From positions 1-48,246 of the forward strand of contig JASHPK010000014.1 in the NCBI GenBank assembly GCA_030038095.1: DNA of 48,246 nucleotides. The letters run 5' to 3'. The DNA is from Thermoplasmata archaeon. GTDB taxonomy: Archaea; Thermoplasmatota; Thermoplasmata; Lutacidiplasmatales; UBA184. This document shows, piece after piece, positions 36,558-44,941 of the stretch (positions are counted from its first letter, which is position 1; each line of letters starts with the position of its first letter). Both the position numbers and the translations under genes were made by a program. Below the pieces are notes generated by a model that worked only from the letters and a program-made list of their open reading frames with translations, made no database searches and was not told where the DNA came from.

Positions 36558-36583
36558 CCCGGAGGGGTCCGGGGCCCTCCGGG
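36558..36583. terminator. Perfect 9-bp hairpin between convergent genes
   Basis: CCCGGAGGG (36558-36566) and CCCTCCGGG (36575-36583) pair perfectly across an 8-nt loop, beginning 4 nt after the GH57 stop and before the ammonium transporter stop. Outer bases extend the stem with a G-T and a G-C pair. Confidence 0.55.
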
Positions 36584-36599
36584 TCGCGTCCAGTCCGGT

Positions 36600-37892
36600 C
36601 TACGGCCCGGCCGGCGCCGCGGCGGGGGTCGGATTGCCGACCGCCTCGCCGCCGCTCGGATCGTAGGCCTCCTCGCCGAACTCCGAGACGTCGAGGCCCT
36701 TGTCTTCATCCTCGGGGCTCACGCGGAGCGGCGAGAACACGTTGATGATCTTGAGGAGCACGTAGGTCCCGACGAACGCAAAGGTCGCCACCACGGCGAC
36801 CCCGAGCATCTGGACGAGCTCTTGGTGCGGGTTCCCGAAGAAGAGCCCGTTGGGGCCGGCGGCGTTGATCGCGGTCGACGCGAAGAGGCCGGCCGCGAGC
36901 GTGCCCCACATCCCCCCCGCCCCGTGGCAGGCGAAGACATCGAGCGAATCATCGAGGGTCGTCCGGGCCCGCCAGTTCGCCACGAAGTTGCACATGATCC
37001 CGGCGACGAGGCCAATGACGATGGAGGCGCTGGGACCGACGTAGCCCGCAGCGGGGGTGACCGCCGCGAGGCCGCAGACCGCCCCGACCGCCATGCCCAC
37101 CGCGGAGGGCCGGCCCTTGCGGATCCAGTCGACCAGCATCCAGCTCACGCCGGCCGCGGCCGCGGCGAGGTTCGTCGTCACGAGGGCGTCGACGGCGACT
37201 GCGTTCGCGGCGAGCGCGCTCCCCGCGTTGAACCCGAACCAGCCGAACCACAGCATGGCCGTCCCGAGGATCACGTAGGGAACGTTGTTCGGCCGCTGCT
37301 CGCCCTTCCCGAAGTCCGTGCGTCGTCCGATGACGATCGCGGCGGCCACCGCGGATACGCCGGCCGAGGTGTGCACGACGAGACCCCCGGCGAAGTCGAT
37401 CAGGCCGAGCTGGTGGAGCCATCCGCCGGGGTTCCAGATCCAGGCGGCGATGGGCACGTAGATGAAGGTCGTCCAAGCGACGATGAAGATCAGGAGGGAC
37501 TTCGTGCGGACCCGGCCCGCGAACGCCCCGATGATCAGGGCCGGGGTGATCGCCGCGAACTTGAGCTGGAAGGCGAAGTACAGGAGCTCGGGGATCGTGC
37601 TCGAGTACGACGGGTTCGGAGCGGCCCCCACGTTGAGGAGCGCGATCTTCGAGAAGTTCCCGATGAGGCCGTGGCCGGCGATGTCGAGGGTCGGGGCGAA
37701 CGTCAGGGAGTAGCCCCACAGCGCCCAGACGAGGCTCACCACCGAGAAGATCGCGAGGCACTCCACGATCGTGGAGACGAGGTTCTTGCGTCGGACGAGC
37801 CCTCCGTAAAAGAACCCCAGGGCGGGGGTCATCAGCATCACGAGGGCCGTCGCCGTGATCACCCAGGCGATGTCGCCGCTATCGAGCGCCAT
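36600..37892 (-). CDS. amt: Ammonium transporter Amt
   Basis: 430 residues from ATG 37892 with GAGGAGAGG upstream. Eleven predicted membrane helices. Amt landmarks: WVITATALVMLMTPALGFFY at the N-terminus, VHTSAGVSAVAAAI with the first pore His, WFGWFGFNAGSALAANAVAV, and DVFACHGAGGMWGTLAAGLF with the second pore His. The cytoplasmic tail is extended, acidic and Gly/Pro-rich (DEDKGLDVSEFGEEAYDPS). No glnB/glnK regulator gene is adjacent, unlike many Amt operons. It sits between two alpha-glucan gene groups without an obvious functional link. The upstream region has TATA-like GGGTTTAAG on the minus strand near 38006-38015, implying a leader of roughly 90 nt. Confidence 0.94.
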   Translation of the reverse strand: MALDSGDIAWVITATALVMLMTPALGFFYGGLVRRKNLVSTIVECLAIFSVVSLVWALWGYSLTFAPTLDIAGHGLIGNFSKIALLNVGAAPNPSYSSTIPELLYFAFQLKFAAITPALIIGAFAGRVRTKSLLIFIVAWTTFIYVPIAAWIWNPGGWLHQLGLIDFAGGLVVHTSAGVSAVAAAIVIGRRTDFGKGEQRPNNVPYVILGTAMLWFGWFGFNAGSALAANAVAVDALVTTNLAAAAAGVSWMLVDWIRKGRPSAVGMAVGAVCGLAAVTPAAGYVGPSASIVIGLVAGIMCNFVANWRARTTLDDSLDVFACHGAGGMWGTLAAGLFASTAINAAGPNGLFFGNPHQELVQMLGVAVVATFAFVGTYVLLKIINVFSPLRVSPEDEDKGLDVSEFGEEAYDPSGGEAVGNPTPAAAPAGP

Positions 37893-38190
37893 CTGTTCCT
37901 CTCCTCAACCGGTGCGTGCCGAGGCCGGGGGCGGGCTCGGGCCGGGCGGTAGGAATCGACGGGTCCGCGGCGGCCGAACGCACGAACGGAAGGCGCGACT
38001 GATGCCACTTAAACCCTCCATTCCACGCGATTGACCTCGACTTCGCGCCCTCCGGCGCCGAGGCAATATACCCCGACCCGCTCCCAGCCCGCCCGCGTGC
38101 CGACCGAACCCAATCGTTAAAGATGCGGCCGCTCCCCACCCTCGGGATGCAGGTCCGGGGCCCACGCCGCCGCGGGAGCTGGTCGGGTCG
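37893..38190. promoter_or_regulatory. Divergent promoter region amt / GH15
   Basis: 298 nt without a sizeable gene. It contains TATA-like elements for both directions: minus GTTTAAGTGG near 38006-38015, a CAATATACC at about 38063-38071 usable on either strand, and plus GTTAAAG at 38116-38122. A 15-codon frame (38147-38194) precedes the GH15 start. Confidence 0.4.
38116..38122 (+). promoter_or_regulatory. TATA-like box before GH15
   Basis: GTTAAAG centred 28 nt before ATG 38147, the start of a 15-codon leader frame, and about 72 nt before the GH15 ATG. Confidence 0.4.
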
Positions 38191-38194
38191 ATGA
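38147..38194 (+). other. Possible 15-codon leader ORF of GH15
   Basis: ATG 38147 to TGA 38192-38194 encodes an Arg/Gly-rich 15-mer starting MQVRGPRR. Its stop overlaps the GH15 start codon as ATGA, and its ATG is at leaderless distance from a TATA box. It may couple translation or be chance. Confidence 0.3.
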
Positions 38195-40059
38195 TCACCC
38201 AGCTCACGGGCAACAGCCGGCTCCTCCTCACGGTCAACGAGGACGGGGACTGGGAGGAACTGTTCTATCCGTTCCCCGGGCAGTTCCAGCAGCTGCGCGA
38301 GATGCGACTCGGCGTCTTCGACGTGAACGCCGGCCGCTTCGCCTGGCTGCGTCGGGGCAACGGGTACACGATCCGTCAGAACCCGTACGGCGCGGGTCAC
38401 CTGCCGGAGTCCGAGTGGAACGGTTACGGGCTCCGCCTGACGGTCCGCGATCACGTGCACCCGAATCACGATCTCGTCACTCGCACGCTGCGGCTGCGCG
38501 CCGATTCGCCTCGCCCGATCCGGCTCTTCGCCTACCACGCGTTCCAGATCGCGGAATCGATGTACCAGGACACGGCGTACGTTGAGCCCACCGTCCCCTC
38601 CCTCGTCCACTACAAGCGAGGGTACTTCTTCGAGTTCTTCGCCGAGCCGAAGTTCTCCCGGGCGGTCTGCGGAGAGCACACGCTGAAGGGACTCCGGGGC
38701 ACCTACGTCGACGCGGAGGACGGACGGCTCGAAGGGCGGCCCGTCGCCCATGGCGCCGCCGACAGCGTCATGCAGTGGGACCTTGAGGCGGGCCGGGACC
38801 GCGACACGGAGATTCAACTCTTCATGGCGGCCGGTCGCAGCCTCCCGGCGGTGCATCAGGTCCGAGACTACGTCCGTAACGGTGGTTACGCGCGGTTCGT
38901 GAGGGAGTCCGAGGCGTTCTGGGAGTCGTGGACCCAGCGGCGGCTGCGCCATCCCCCGAAGGACCTGAGCGACCACGCGCGCGAGGTCTATCGCGCGAGC
39001 GTCCTCGTGATGCGGCACGCGACGGGATCGAACGGGGCCATCATCGCGTCGCCCGACACGCGTTCGCTGGTCGCGGCCGGGGACACCTACAACTACTGCT
39101 GGTGGCGCGACGGGGGCTACGTCTCGAAGGCGATGGACGAGGCCGGCCTCTTCGAGAACGCGGCGCGGTTCCTCGAGTTTGCCCGCGCCTGCCAGAACCC
39201 GGATGGGTCGTTCTTCCACCGCCACTTTCCCGACGGAGCCATCGGGAGCACCTGGCACACCCCGCCGTTCCTCCAGATCGATCAGACGGCGACCGTCGTG
39301 GCGGCCGCCTGGCACCACTTCAAGCGCGGCGGAGAGGACCCGGAGATCCTGCTCGAGCAGTGGCCGCTCGTGAAGGGGGCCGCGAACTTCCTCGCGTCGT
39401 TCCGGGATGCCGAGACCGGCCTCCCAGCTCCGAGCTTCGACCTCTGGGAGGAACGGCTCGGCATCCACACCTATTCGACCGCGGCGGTCGCCCACGCGCT
39501 CGAACGCGCGGCCCGCATCGCGAACGAGATCGGTAAGGACCCGACCGCGTGGCGGACGGCCTCGACCGAGATCGCGGCCGCCGCCCTCCGGCACCTGTGG
39601 GACCCCGAGCGTTCCCGCTTCGTCCGGTCGCTCTCCCCTCGCGACGACCGGATCGACGCGTCGGTCCTCTTCGCGCTGAAGCTGGGTCTCCTGCCCTGGG
39701 GGGACCCGCGCACCCGGACGATCGTGGATGCCGTGGAGCACCGACTCTGGTCGCCGAAGGTCGGGGGCCTCGCCCGATACGAGGGAGACGAGTACTACGG
39801 TCACGAGAACCCGTGGGTGATCTGCACCCTCTGGCTCGCCGAGGCCCGTCTGCTGCTCGGCGACCGGAACCGGTGCCGGGAGCTCCTCGAATGGGTCGCC
39901 ACGCACGCGACCTCGACGCGCCTGCTGTCCGAGCAGATCGACTCCGGGACCGCAGAACCCAAGAGCGCGACGCCGTTGACCTGGTCGCACTCGACGTTCG
40001 TCGACGTCGTCCACAAGTATGCCGAGTCGGAGAGGCGAGGCGAAGTCCCGGAGGACTAA
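38191..40059 (+). CDS. GH15 glucoamylase/glucodextranase-like hydrolase
   Basis: 622 residues from ATG 38191. Two-domain archaeal GH15 layout: an N-terminal beta-sandwich (about 1-240; RLLLTVNEDGDWEELFYP) and an (alpha/alpha)6 barrel from about 260. Landmarks: YNYCWWRDGGYVSKAMDEAG, QNPDGSFFHRHFPDG, FDLWEERLGIHTYSTA carrying the general acid (Glu420 or 421), YYGHENPWVICTLWLAE, and GTAEPKSATPLTWSHS with the general base (Glu589). It would release glucose from the non-reducing ends of alpha-glucans. No signal peptide, hence cytoplasmic. It overlaps the following ROK kinase gene by 41 nt, so released glucose can be phosphorylated by the product of the same transcript. Confidence 0.92.
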   Translation: MITQLTGNSRLLLTVNEDGDWEELFYPFPGQFQQLREMRLGVFDVNAGRFAWLRRGNGYTIRQNPYGAGHLPESEWNGYGLRLTVRDHVHPNHDLVTRTLRLRADSPRPIRLFAYHAFQIAESMYQDTAYVEPTVPSLVHYKRGYFFEFFAEPKFSRAVCGEHTLKGLRGTYVDAEDGRLEGRPVAHGAADSVMQWDLEAGRDRDTEIQLFMAAGRSLPAVHQVRDYVRNGGYARFVRESEAFWESWTQRRLRHPPKDLSDHAREVYRASVLVMRHATGSNGAIIASPDTRSLVAAGDTYNYCWWRDGGYVSKAMDEAGLFENAARFLEFARACQNPDGSFFHRHFPDGAIGSTWHTPPFLQIDQTATVVAAAWHHFKRGGEDPEILLEQWPLVKGAANFLASFRDAETGLPAPSFDLWEERLGIHTYSTAAVAHALERAARIANEIGKDPTAWRTASTEIAAAALRHLWDPERSRFVRSLSPRDDRIDASVLFALKLGLLPWGDPRTRTIVDAVEHRLWSPKVGGLARYEGDEYYGHENPWVICTLWLAEARLLLGDRNRCRELLEWVATHATSTRLLSEQIDSGTAEPKSATPLTWSHSTFVDVVHKYAESERRGEVPED

Positions 40060-41044
40060 TCCCTCTGCCTCCGCCCGTTCGAGCGAGCTCGTCCTCGGGA
40101 TCGATCTCGGCGCGACCAAGGTCGTCAGCGCGCTGGTCGCGGCCGACGGCACCGCGGTCTATCACAGCGGTCGCCACCTGCACGCCAACGACGGGCCGGG
40201 AGGGGTGATCGCGACGGTCCTTCAGGCGGCCCGGCGGTGCCTCGACTTCGCCGAGGACCGCCCGCTCGCAATCGGCGTCGCGGTCGCGGCCCAGGTCGAC
40301 CCCCGGACCGGCACCGTGATCCACGCGCCGAACCTCGGCTGGAGGGACGTGGCCCTTGGCCGACGACTCGCGGACGAGCTCGGGGGCGCGGTCCACGTGG
40401 TGAACGACGCCCGGGCGGCCACCTTTGCCGAGTGGAAGCTCGGGACGGGCCGGGGGATCGACGATCTGTTCTATTTGGCCCTCGGCACTGGCATCGGAGG
40501 CTCGGCGGTCTTCAACGGCCGTCTGATCGAGGGAGGCACTCACGCCGCGGGTGAGGTGGGTCATCTGACGATCGTTTCCGGCGGCCGCAAGTGTCACTGT
40601 CCGAACTGGGGCTGCTTCGAGGCGTACGTTGGAGGTTGGGCGATCGCGCAGCGCGCCCGGGAGGCGATCGGGAGCGAGTTTGGGGCGGGGCGAGCGCTGG
40701 TCGAACGGGCCGGCGCGCTCGAGGCGGTCACGGCGGAGACGGTGTTCCGCGCGTATCATGCCGGTGACCCCCTGGCCCGGCGCATCGTCACCGAGACCGA
40801 GCGGTTCTTGACGGACGCCACGGTCGGGATCGTGAACGCGTTCAACCCCTCCATGTTGATCCTGGGCGGTGGCCTGGTCGCGGGAATGCCGGAGTTCGTC
40901 CCGGCGGTCGAAGGAGCCGTGCGCGCCCGTTGCCAACCCCCGGCGTCGGGGGCCCGGGTGGTCTCCGCGCGATTCACCGAGGACGCCGCCATGGTGGGGG
41001 CCGCGGCCCTCGCCCGGGACCGGCTCCGCGGGTCTCGCGAATGA
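40019..41044 (+). CDS. glk: ROK-family glucokinase
   Basis: 341 residues from ATG 40019, overlapping the GH15 gene by 41 nt. ROK signs: LVLGIDLGATKVVSALV (phosphate loop), VVNDARAATFAEWKLG with the catalytic Asp, LGTGIGGSAVFNG, GEVGHLTIVSGG, and the zinc motif CHCPNWGCFEAYVGG with its preceding His. Glucose kinase activity is inferred from family and from its position behind a glucoamylase. The first 22 residues are Arg/Ser-rich and probably non-essential, but no other in-frame start precedes the phosphate loop. Other hexoses or N-acetyl sugars remain possible substrates. Confidence 0.88.
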   Translation: MPSRRGEAKSRRTNPSASARSSELVLGIDLGATKVVSALVAADGTAVYHSGRHLHANDGPGGVIATVLQAARRCLDFAEDRPLAIGVAVAAQVDPRTGTVIHAPNLGWRDVALGRRLADELGGAVHVVNDARAATFAEWKLGTGRGIDDLFYLALGTGIGGSAVFNGRLIEGGTHAAGEVGHLTIVSGGRKCHCPNWGCFEAYVGGWAIAQRAREAIGSEFGAGRALVERAGALEAVTAETVFRAYHAGDPLARRIVTETERFLTDATVGIVNAFNPSMLILGGGLVAGMPEFVPAVEGAVRARCQPPASGARVVSARFTEDAAMVGAAALARDRLRGSRE

Positions 41045-41070
41045 GAAACGGCAGCTGGCCGTCCGGCTCC

Positions 41071-41094
41071 AGCGAGGCCTAGGCCGGGGTCGCT
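41071..41094. terminator. Inverted repeat between convergent genes
   Basis: AGCGA-GGCC-TA-GGCC-GGGG-TCGCT: outer 5-bp and inner 4-bp arms, the stem containing the palindrome GGCCTAGGCC. It spans the SDR stop, 27 nt after the kinase stop. Confidence 0.35.
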
Positions 41095-42032
41095 GACCCC
41101 GCTCCGCGGACCTCGGCGCCGACCGCGTCGGCCGCGCGGGCTTCCGGCAGCTCCGGAACGCCGGCGAGCTCGGCGCAGATCGAGAACAAGCGGCGGGCGC
41201 TGGCCATGTCCCGCGAAGCCGGGGATCCGGGCCTCACTTTGCGGCGGGAGAAGTACTCCCCGCTCACGTTCTCGATCCTCGGGTCCGAGGCGACGAAGAG
41301 GGGCGTGACGGCCCCCCGGCGGACGCTCCGTCCGAACAGGGTGCCGAGAATCGTCATCCCGATAGCGAATCCGCCCCCGTTGTTTTTGGCGAAACCGGAA
41401 TGGACGAACCCGGGATGCACCGCGTTCACCGAAACCCCCGTACCGGCAAGCCGCCGGGCGAACTCGCGGGTGAGGAGCAGGAGCTCGAGCTTCGAACGCC
41501 CGTACGCCTCGAAACCGGCGTACTTCCCGACACTTTGAAGGTCCTCGAAGGGGACCGAGTGACCTCGGTGGGCTTCCGAGGCGATCTGTACCACTCGGGA
41601 CGGGCGGCTCTCGATTAGCCGGGGGGCGAGTCTCGACGTGAGCACGAACGGTGCCAGCACGTTGAGGGCGAACGTGCGCTCCCAGTGATCGGCGGTCTCG
41701 TCCCGACGCGCGAAGTAGCCACCGGCGTTGTTGACCAACACGTGAATCCGAGGGTACCGCTCCAGGCATACTCGGGAGAGGCGCTCCATCTCGGCGTGGA
41801 GCGCAAGATCCGTCACCGGAATCGAGTCGATATCGGGGTTCCCCGAGGTTACGGAGATCTGTCGAGCTACCTCCGCCGCCCGTACCTCGCCGCGTCCGAC
41901 TACGACGGTACGGGCCCCGTTCCGCGCCAATCCGAGGGCGACCTCGCGTCCAATCCCGGAGGTTGCCCCCGTAACGACTGCGATGCGACCCGCCAGAGGG
42001 CCGTTCCGAACCGAAGTTGGGGTCGAGTTCAT
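41079..42032 (-). CDS. Short-chain dehydrogenase/reductase
   Basis: 317 residues from ATG 42032. Classical SDR: cofactor loop VVTGATSGIGREVALGL, structural VLVNNAGGYFARRDE, catalytic Ser in VVQIASEAHRGHS, and YGRSK with the catalytic Tyr and Lys. The overall layout (substrate loop after NAVHPGFVHSGFAK, then FGRSVRRGAVTPLFVASDP) resembles retinol-dehydrogenase-like SDRs acting on lipid or aromatic alcohols and ketones. An Arg after the first strand (VVVGRGE) hints at NADP(H). The gene is monocistronic, diverging from the G1 peptidase gene with a 171-nt region between them that shows nothing but weak AT-rich patches. Confidence 0.88.
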   Translation of the reverse strand: MNSTPTSVRNGPLAGRIAVVTGATSGIGREVALGLARNGARTVVVGRGEVRAAEVARQISVTSGNPDIDSIPVTDLALHAEMERLSRVCLERYPRIHVLVNNAGGYFARRDETADHWERTFALNVLAPFVLTSRLAPRLIESRPSRVVQIASEAHRGHSVPFEDLQSVGKYAGFEAYGRSKLELLLLTREFARRLAGTGVSVNAVHPGFVHSGFAKNNGGGFAIGMTILGTLFGRSVRRGAVTPLFVASDPRIENVSGEYFSRRKVRPGSPASRDMASARRLFSICAELAGVPELPEARAADAVGAEVRGAGSATPA

Positions 42033-42203
42033 CTCACGGAAAGCAACGCCCGCGGATGGGAAGTGGATTTCGGGTTCCCCGGGGGTTCAGGAAGGCTCGC
42101 GAATCTCTGCGCGACCGATCCTCTCGCAACCACCGGCGAAGGTTCTCAAAATCGACTCAATACAGAAACCAAGGTTCAAGAAGCCCTACTCGATGCGGAA
42201 CCC

Positions 42204-43010
42204 ATGCAGACGAGGGCGGGGTGGGTCGTGCTGGCCTCCCTCGCGATAATCGGAACGGCGGTCTTGCCCGGAGTCGGATTCGCGACGGCCACCCTGGCCT
42301 TGGAGGAACACGGACTCTCGGCGAGTCCGATGACCACGTCCTCGACGGCCTCGACGTTGTACTACTCCTCGAATTGGGCGGGGTACTTCGCCGAGACCTC
42401 TGCCTCGACCGTCAAGGACACCGTCACCAAGGTCTCGGGGACGTGGGTCCAGCCTGCCGTGAATTGCGCGAACGGCAAGACGGCCATCATGGCGATGTGG
42501 GTCGGCATCGATGGCGCGACCGACTCGACCGTGGAACAGACCGGCTCGATCGGTCAGTGCGTGAAGGGCGTCGCGAGCTACTACGTCTGGTGGGAACTGT
42601 ACCCGTTGAACGCGGTTCAGCCGATCAAGAAGATCACGCTCGCCGCGGGCGACACGGTCACCGCCTCCGTGACGTGGAAATCCGGCAACAAGTTCACGAT
42701 GACGATCGCGGTCGGTTCCTCGTCGTTCACGAAGACCGGCACCCAGTCGGGCACGGCCCTTCGGGAGAACGCGGAATGCATCGTGGAGCGGCCGAGCGGC
42801 TCGAGTGGGTTCTATAGCCTCGCGAAGTTCACGACCGCTTCGTTCTCGTCGTGCACGGCGACCATCAGCGGGTCATCCGGCGCGATCGGCACGTTCGGCG
42901 TCGTGGGCCAGATTGACATGGAGAACAACGCGGGCACGAAGGTGATCGCGTCGACTGGAACGGTCAACTCGAGCGGGGGATTCACCGTCACGTGGAAGGG
43001 CTACCACTAG
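42204..43010 (+). CDS. Secreted G1-family glutamic peptidase (eqolisin-like)
   Basis: 268 residues from ATG 42204. A signal peptide (about residues 1-30) is followed by a beta-sandwich with the G1 pattern: YYSSNWAGYFAET, VSGTWVQPAVNC, AIMAMWVGIDGATDSTVEQTG with the catalytic Gln (Gln112), ASYYVWWELYP, and LRENAECIVERPSGSSGF with the catalytic Glu (Glu191). The spacing of 79 residues is close to that of known eqolisins. These are acid-active peptidases first known from fungi; archaeal members also occur. Three Cys pairs are possible. Secretion of an acid peptidase matches the two thermopsins of this window. The frame stays open upstream to 41685, but that part shadows the SDR gene. Confidence 0.85.
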   Translation: MQTRAGWVVLASLAIIGTAVLPGVGFATATLALEEHGLSASPMTTSSTASTLYYSSNWAGYFAETSASTVKDTVTKVSGTWVQPAVNCANGKTAIMAMWVGIDGATDSTVEQTGSIGQCVKGVASYYVWWELYPLNAVQPIKKITLAAGDTVTASVTWKSGNKFTMTIAVGSSSFTKTGTQSGTALRENAECIVERPSGSSGFYSLAKFTTASFSSCTATISGSSGAIGTFGVVGQIDMENNAGTKVIASTGTVNSSGGFTVTWKGYH

Positions 43011-43042
43011 GCGACGCTTCCGAACTCTGAACCAAACCTTTC

Positions 43043-43075
43043 GGGCACCGGGCGCTCCTCCGAGGCTCGGTGCCC
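43043..43075. terminator. Perfect 8-bp inverted repeat between convergent genes
   Basis: GGGCACCG (43043-43050) and CGGTGCCC (43068-43075) pair perfectly across a 17-nt loop in the 110-nt gap between the G1 peptidase and comA stops. Confidence 0.45.
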
Positions 43076-43120
43076 CTCGATGGGGTCGTGCTCCGCGGGA
43101 GTCGGGGCCGTGGGGGCCGT

Positions 43121-44122
43121 TTACGTGAGGCGGTACTCGCGCCTCCGAGAGTCGTGGAGCGATATCGATTCGTGGACGAGACCTTGCTGCCGGAGCGATT
43201 CGAGGGCGCTCTGCACCGTCCGACGGGGTAGCCGCGACATGTGCGCGAGCTGAGTCTGGTCGAGCGCCCGGTACGTTTCGAGCAGGAAGTAGAGGAACTT
43301 CGCCGCGGGAGGACCTCGCACATGCCGAGAGGTCCGGATCGTCCCGAAGGTCTCGCCACGCAGTCCAAGACGTTCGGACGCGAGGGGGGCCACCGAGGCC
43401 AGGGCGATGTTCCCGAGATTCACGTCCGCGCCGAGCTCACGTAACAGCTCGACCTGCTGGGTCTCGAGCGGCGCCTCGAAGATGAGCTCCTCCTGGGGAT
43501 GCTCGGAGAGGATCGACCGGACCCAGTCCCACTTGATCTGGCCCTCGCTGTCGTAGATCCCGACCCCCCGGCCGGACTCCCGGCTCTCGACGATCACCTT
43601 CCGGGGCCGGAGCGTGCGCGCGTGCGCGATCTGGTTGATCGTCTCCTTCAGGGAAAGCTGGTGCTGCGTGTCCTTCTTCCCGACCTCGATGAAGTACTCG
43701 AGCCCCCGCTTCGTGGCGAGCGCGGCGAGCTCCTCGATCTGGGCCGTGCTGAGCTCGATGATCCCGCTCGAGATCTCCACGAGGTCGAATCCGAGCTCTC
43801 GAGCCTCGTCCATCAATTGGGGCGCGCGGTTGTGCGTCACCGCGTACTCGAGGAGCGTCCCGCCGGTCGAGACCTCGATCTCGACGTCGTGGTACTGACG
43901 GACCCGGGCCCGCACCGTCTCCCGAGGGAGGAGGAGAGGGAGCCCCCAGCCGACCTTCGCCACGTCCACGTAGGGGGCCGCGTACGCCAGCTCCTCCGGG
44001 TGAAGCCCCTGCAGTCGATCGAGTACGTGAGTCACCCCGGTGCTCCGGGGTCGGGAGACTCTAGGGGATGCCGACGGGAAAAAAGTCGTTTTGGACTTCA
44101 GCGCCGCAGAACTTGCCGTCAT
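43121..44122 (-). CDS. comA: Phosphosulfolactate synthase (ComA) fused to a winged-helix domain
   Basis: About 333 residues from ATG 44122. Residues about 25-250 follow ComA, which adds sulfite to phosphoenolpyruvate to give phosphosulfolactate, the first step of one coenzyme M route: RPRSTGVTHVLDR, YVDVAKVGWGLPLLLP, VSTGGTLLEYAV, LGFDLVEISSGIIEL, EVGKKD, VIVESRESGRGVGIYD and LIFEAPLETQQVELLRELG. After that, about residues 255-333 form a winged helix (FLYFLLETYRALDQTQLAHM, SRLPRRTVQSALESLRQQGL, a wing with HDSRRREYRLT), absent from standard ComA (about 250 residues). GTG 44035 is a later start with GGAG upstream, but it would cut the conserved RPRSTG. APS kinase lies divergently 192 nt away. 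Confidence 0.85.
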   Translation of the reverse strand: MTASSAALKSKTTFFPSASPRVSRPRSTGVTHVLDRLQGLHPEELAYAAPYVDVAKVGWGLPLLLPRETVRARVRQYHDVEIEVSTGGTLLEYAVTHNRAPQLMDEARELGFDLVEISSGIIELSTAQIEELAALATKRGLEYFIEVGKKDTQHQLSLKETINQIAHARTLRPRKVIVESRESGRGVGIYDSEGQIKWDWVRSILSEHPQEELIFEAPLETQQVELLRELGADVNLGNIALASVAPLASERLGLRGETFGTIRTSRHVRGPPAAKFLYFLLETYRALDQTQLAHMSRLPRRTVQSALESLRQQGLVHESISLHDSRRREYRLT

Positions 44123-44135
44123 ATACCACCGCTTC

Positions 44136-44150
44136 CCGCAGGAATTGCGG
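44136..44150. repeat. Small inverted repeat in comA-cysC intergenic region
   Basis: CCGCA, GGAAT, TGCGG: a perfect 5-bp dyad between the divergent comA and cysC starts, 14 nt before ATG 44122. It could be an operator, possibly for the ComA winged helix; too short to be sure. Confidence 0.25.
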
Positions 44151-44314
44151 CATGGACAGCCTTGCGGAGCAGAAAAGCCCGTCGCCCCTCCCGTACGGTC
44201 GCGGCGACTCACAACCCGCGTCCCAAGCGCGGTTTCCGCAGCAGACTGCCCCGAGGCCGCCCCGCGTCGGTAAGCATCATAAGCGCGAACGCGTCGCGCC
44301 CCCGTTCAAGAACG

Positions 44315-44851
44315 ATGTCTCACCACGGGTACTGCCTCTGGTTGACGGGACTTCCGAGCGCCGGAAAGACGACGATCGCCCGCGAGCTGGTCCCTCTGTT
44401 GAAGGCCCGGGGCTGGAACGTCGAGCTCCTCGACGGCGACGAGGTGCGCAAGGGGCTCAGTTCGGACCTCGGATTCGACCGCGCCGCCCGGGAGGCTCAC
44501 GCAGGTCGTGTCACGTACGTCGCGAAGGTCCTCGCGCGCAACGGGGTCATCCCCATCGTCGCGCTGATCTCCCCCTACGCGACCTCTCGGGCCCGGGCGC
44601 GCGCCGAGATCGGCGCGTTCGTCGAGGTCTACGTCACGACTCCGCTCGACGTCTGCGAGCAGCGGGACGTGAAGGGCCTCTACAAGAAGGCCCGCGACGG
44701 AGTCATCAAGGAGATGACGGGGGTCAGCGATCCGTACGAGGTCCCGGACCGCCCCGACATCCGCGTGGACACCGTGAACCGGAGCCCCGCCGAATCCGCC
44801 GCCTTCATCCTCCAGGAGCTCGCGCGGCTCGGCTGGCCGGTCCAGCACTAG
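44315..44851 (+). CDS. cysC: Adenylylsulfate (APS) kinase
   Basis: 178 residues from ATG 44315. Phosphorylates APS to PAPS. Motifs: LWLTGLPSAGKTTIARELV (Walker A), VELLDGDEVRKGLSSDLGF, the lid region VEVYVTTPLDVCEQRDVKGL, YKKARDGVIKEMTGVSDPYE, ending with DIRVDTVNRSPAESAAFIL. Length and motifs are standard for CysC. No ATP sulfurylase is nearby. A longer upstream frame (to 43499) shadows comA and is discarded; CATCATAAG about 35 nt upstream may be its TATA element. It sits with comA and a TauE/SafE exporter, suggesting a sulfur-related island. Confidence 0.92.
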   Translation: MSHHGYCLWLTGLPSAGKTTIARELVPLLKARGWNVELLDGDEVRKGLSSDLGFDRAAREAHAGRVTYVAKVLARNGVIPIVALISPYATSRARARAEIGAFVEVYVTTPLDVCEQRDVKGLYKKARDGVIKEMTGVSDPYEVPDRPDIRVDTVNRSPAESAAFILQELARLGWPVQH

Positions 44852-44941
44852 GGGCCTTCGCCCGCGTTATGGGCCGCTCCCGCCGCGGTCCTCGTCGCTC
44901 CGAGAGTCGCGGTCTAACTCCGGTTCTGCGCTCTCGCCGAG

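Noticed and set aside
41685-42203. N-terminal extension of the G1 peptidase frame
   Set aside because: It lies antisense to the SDR gene, is uninformative in composition, and would place the signal peptide internally.
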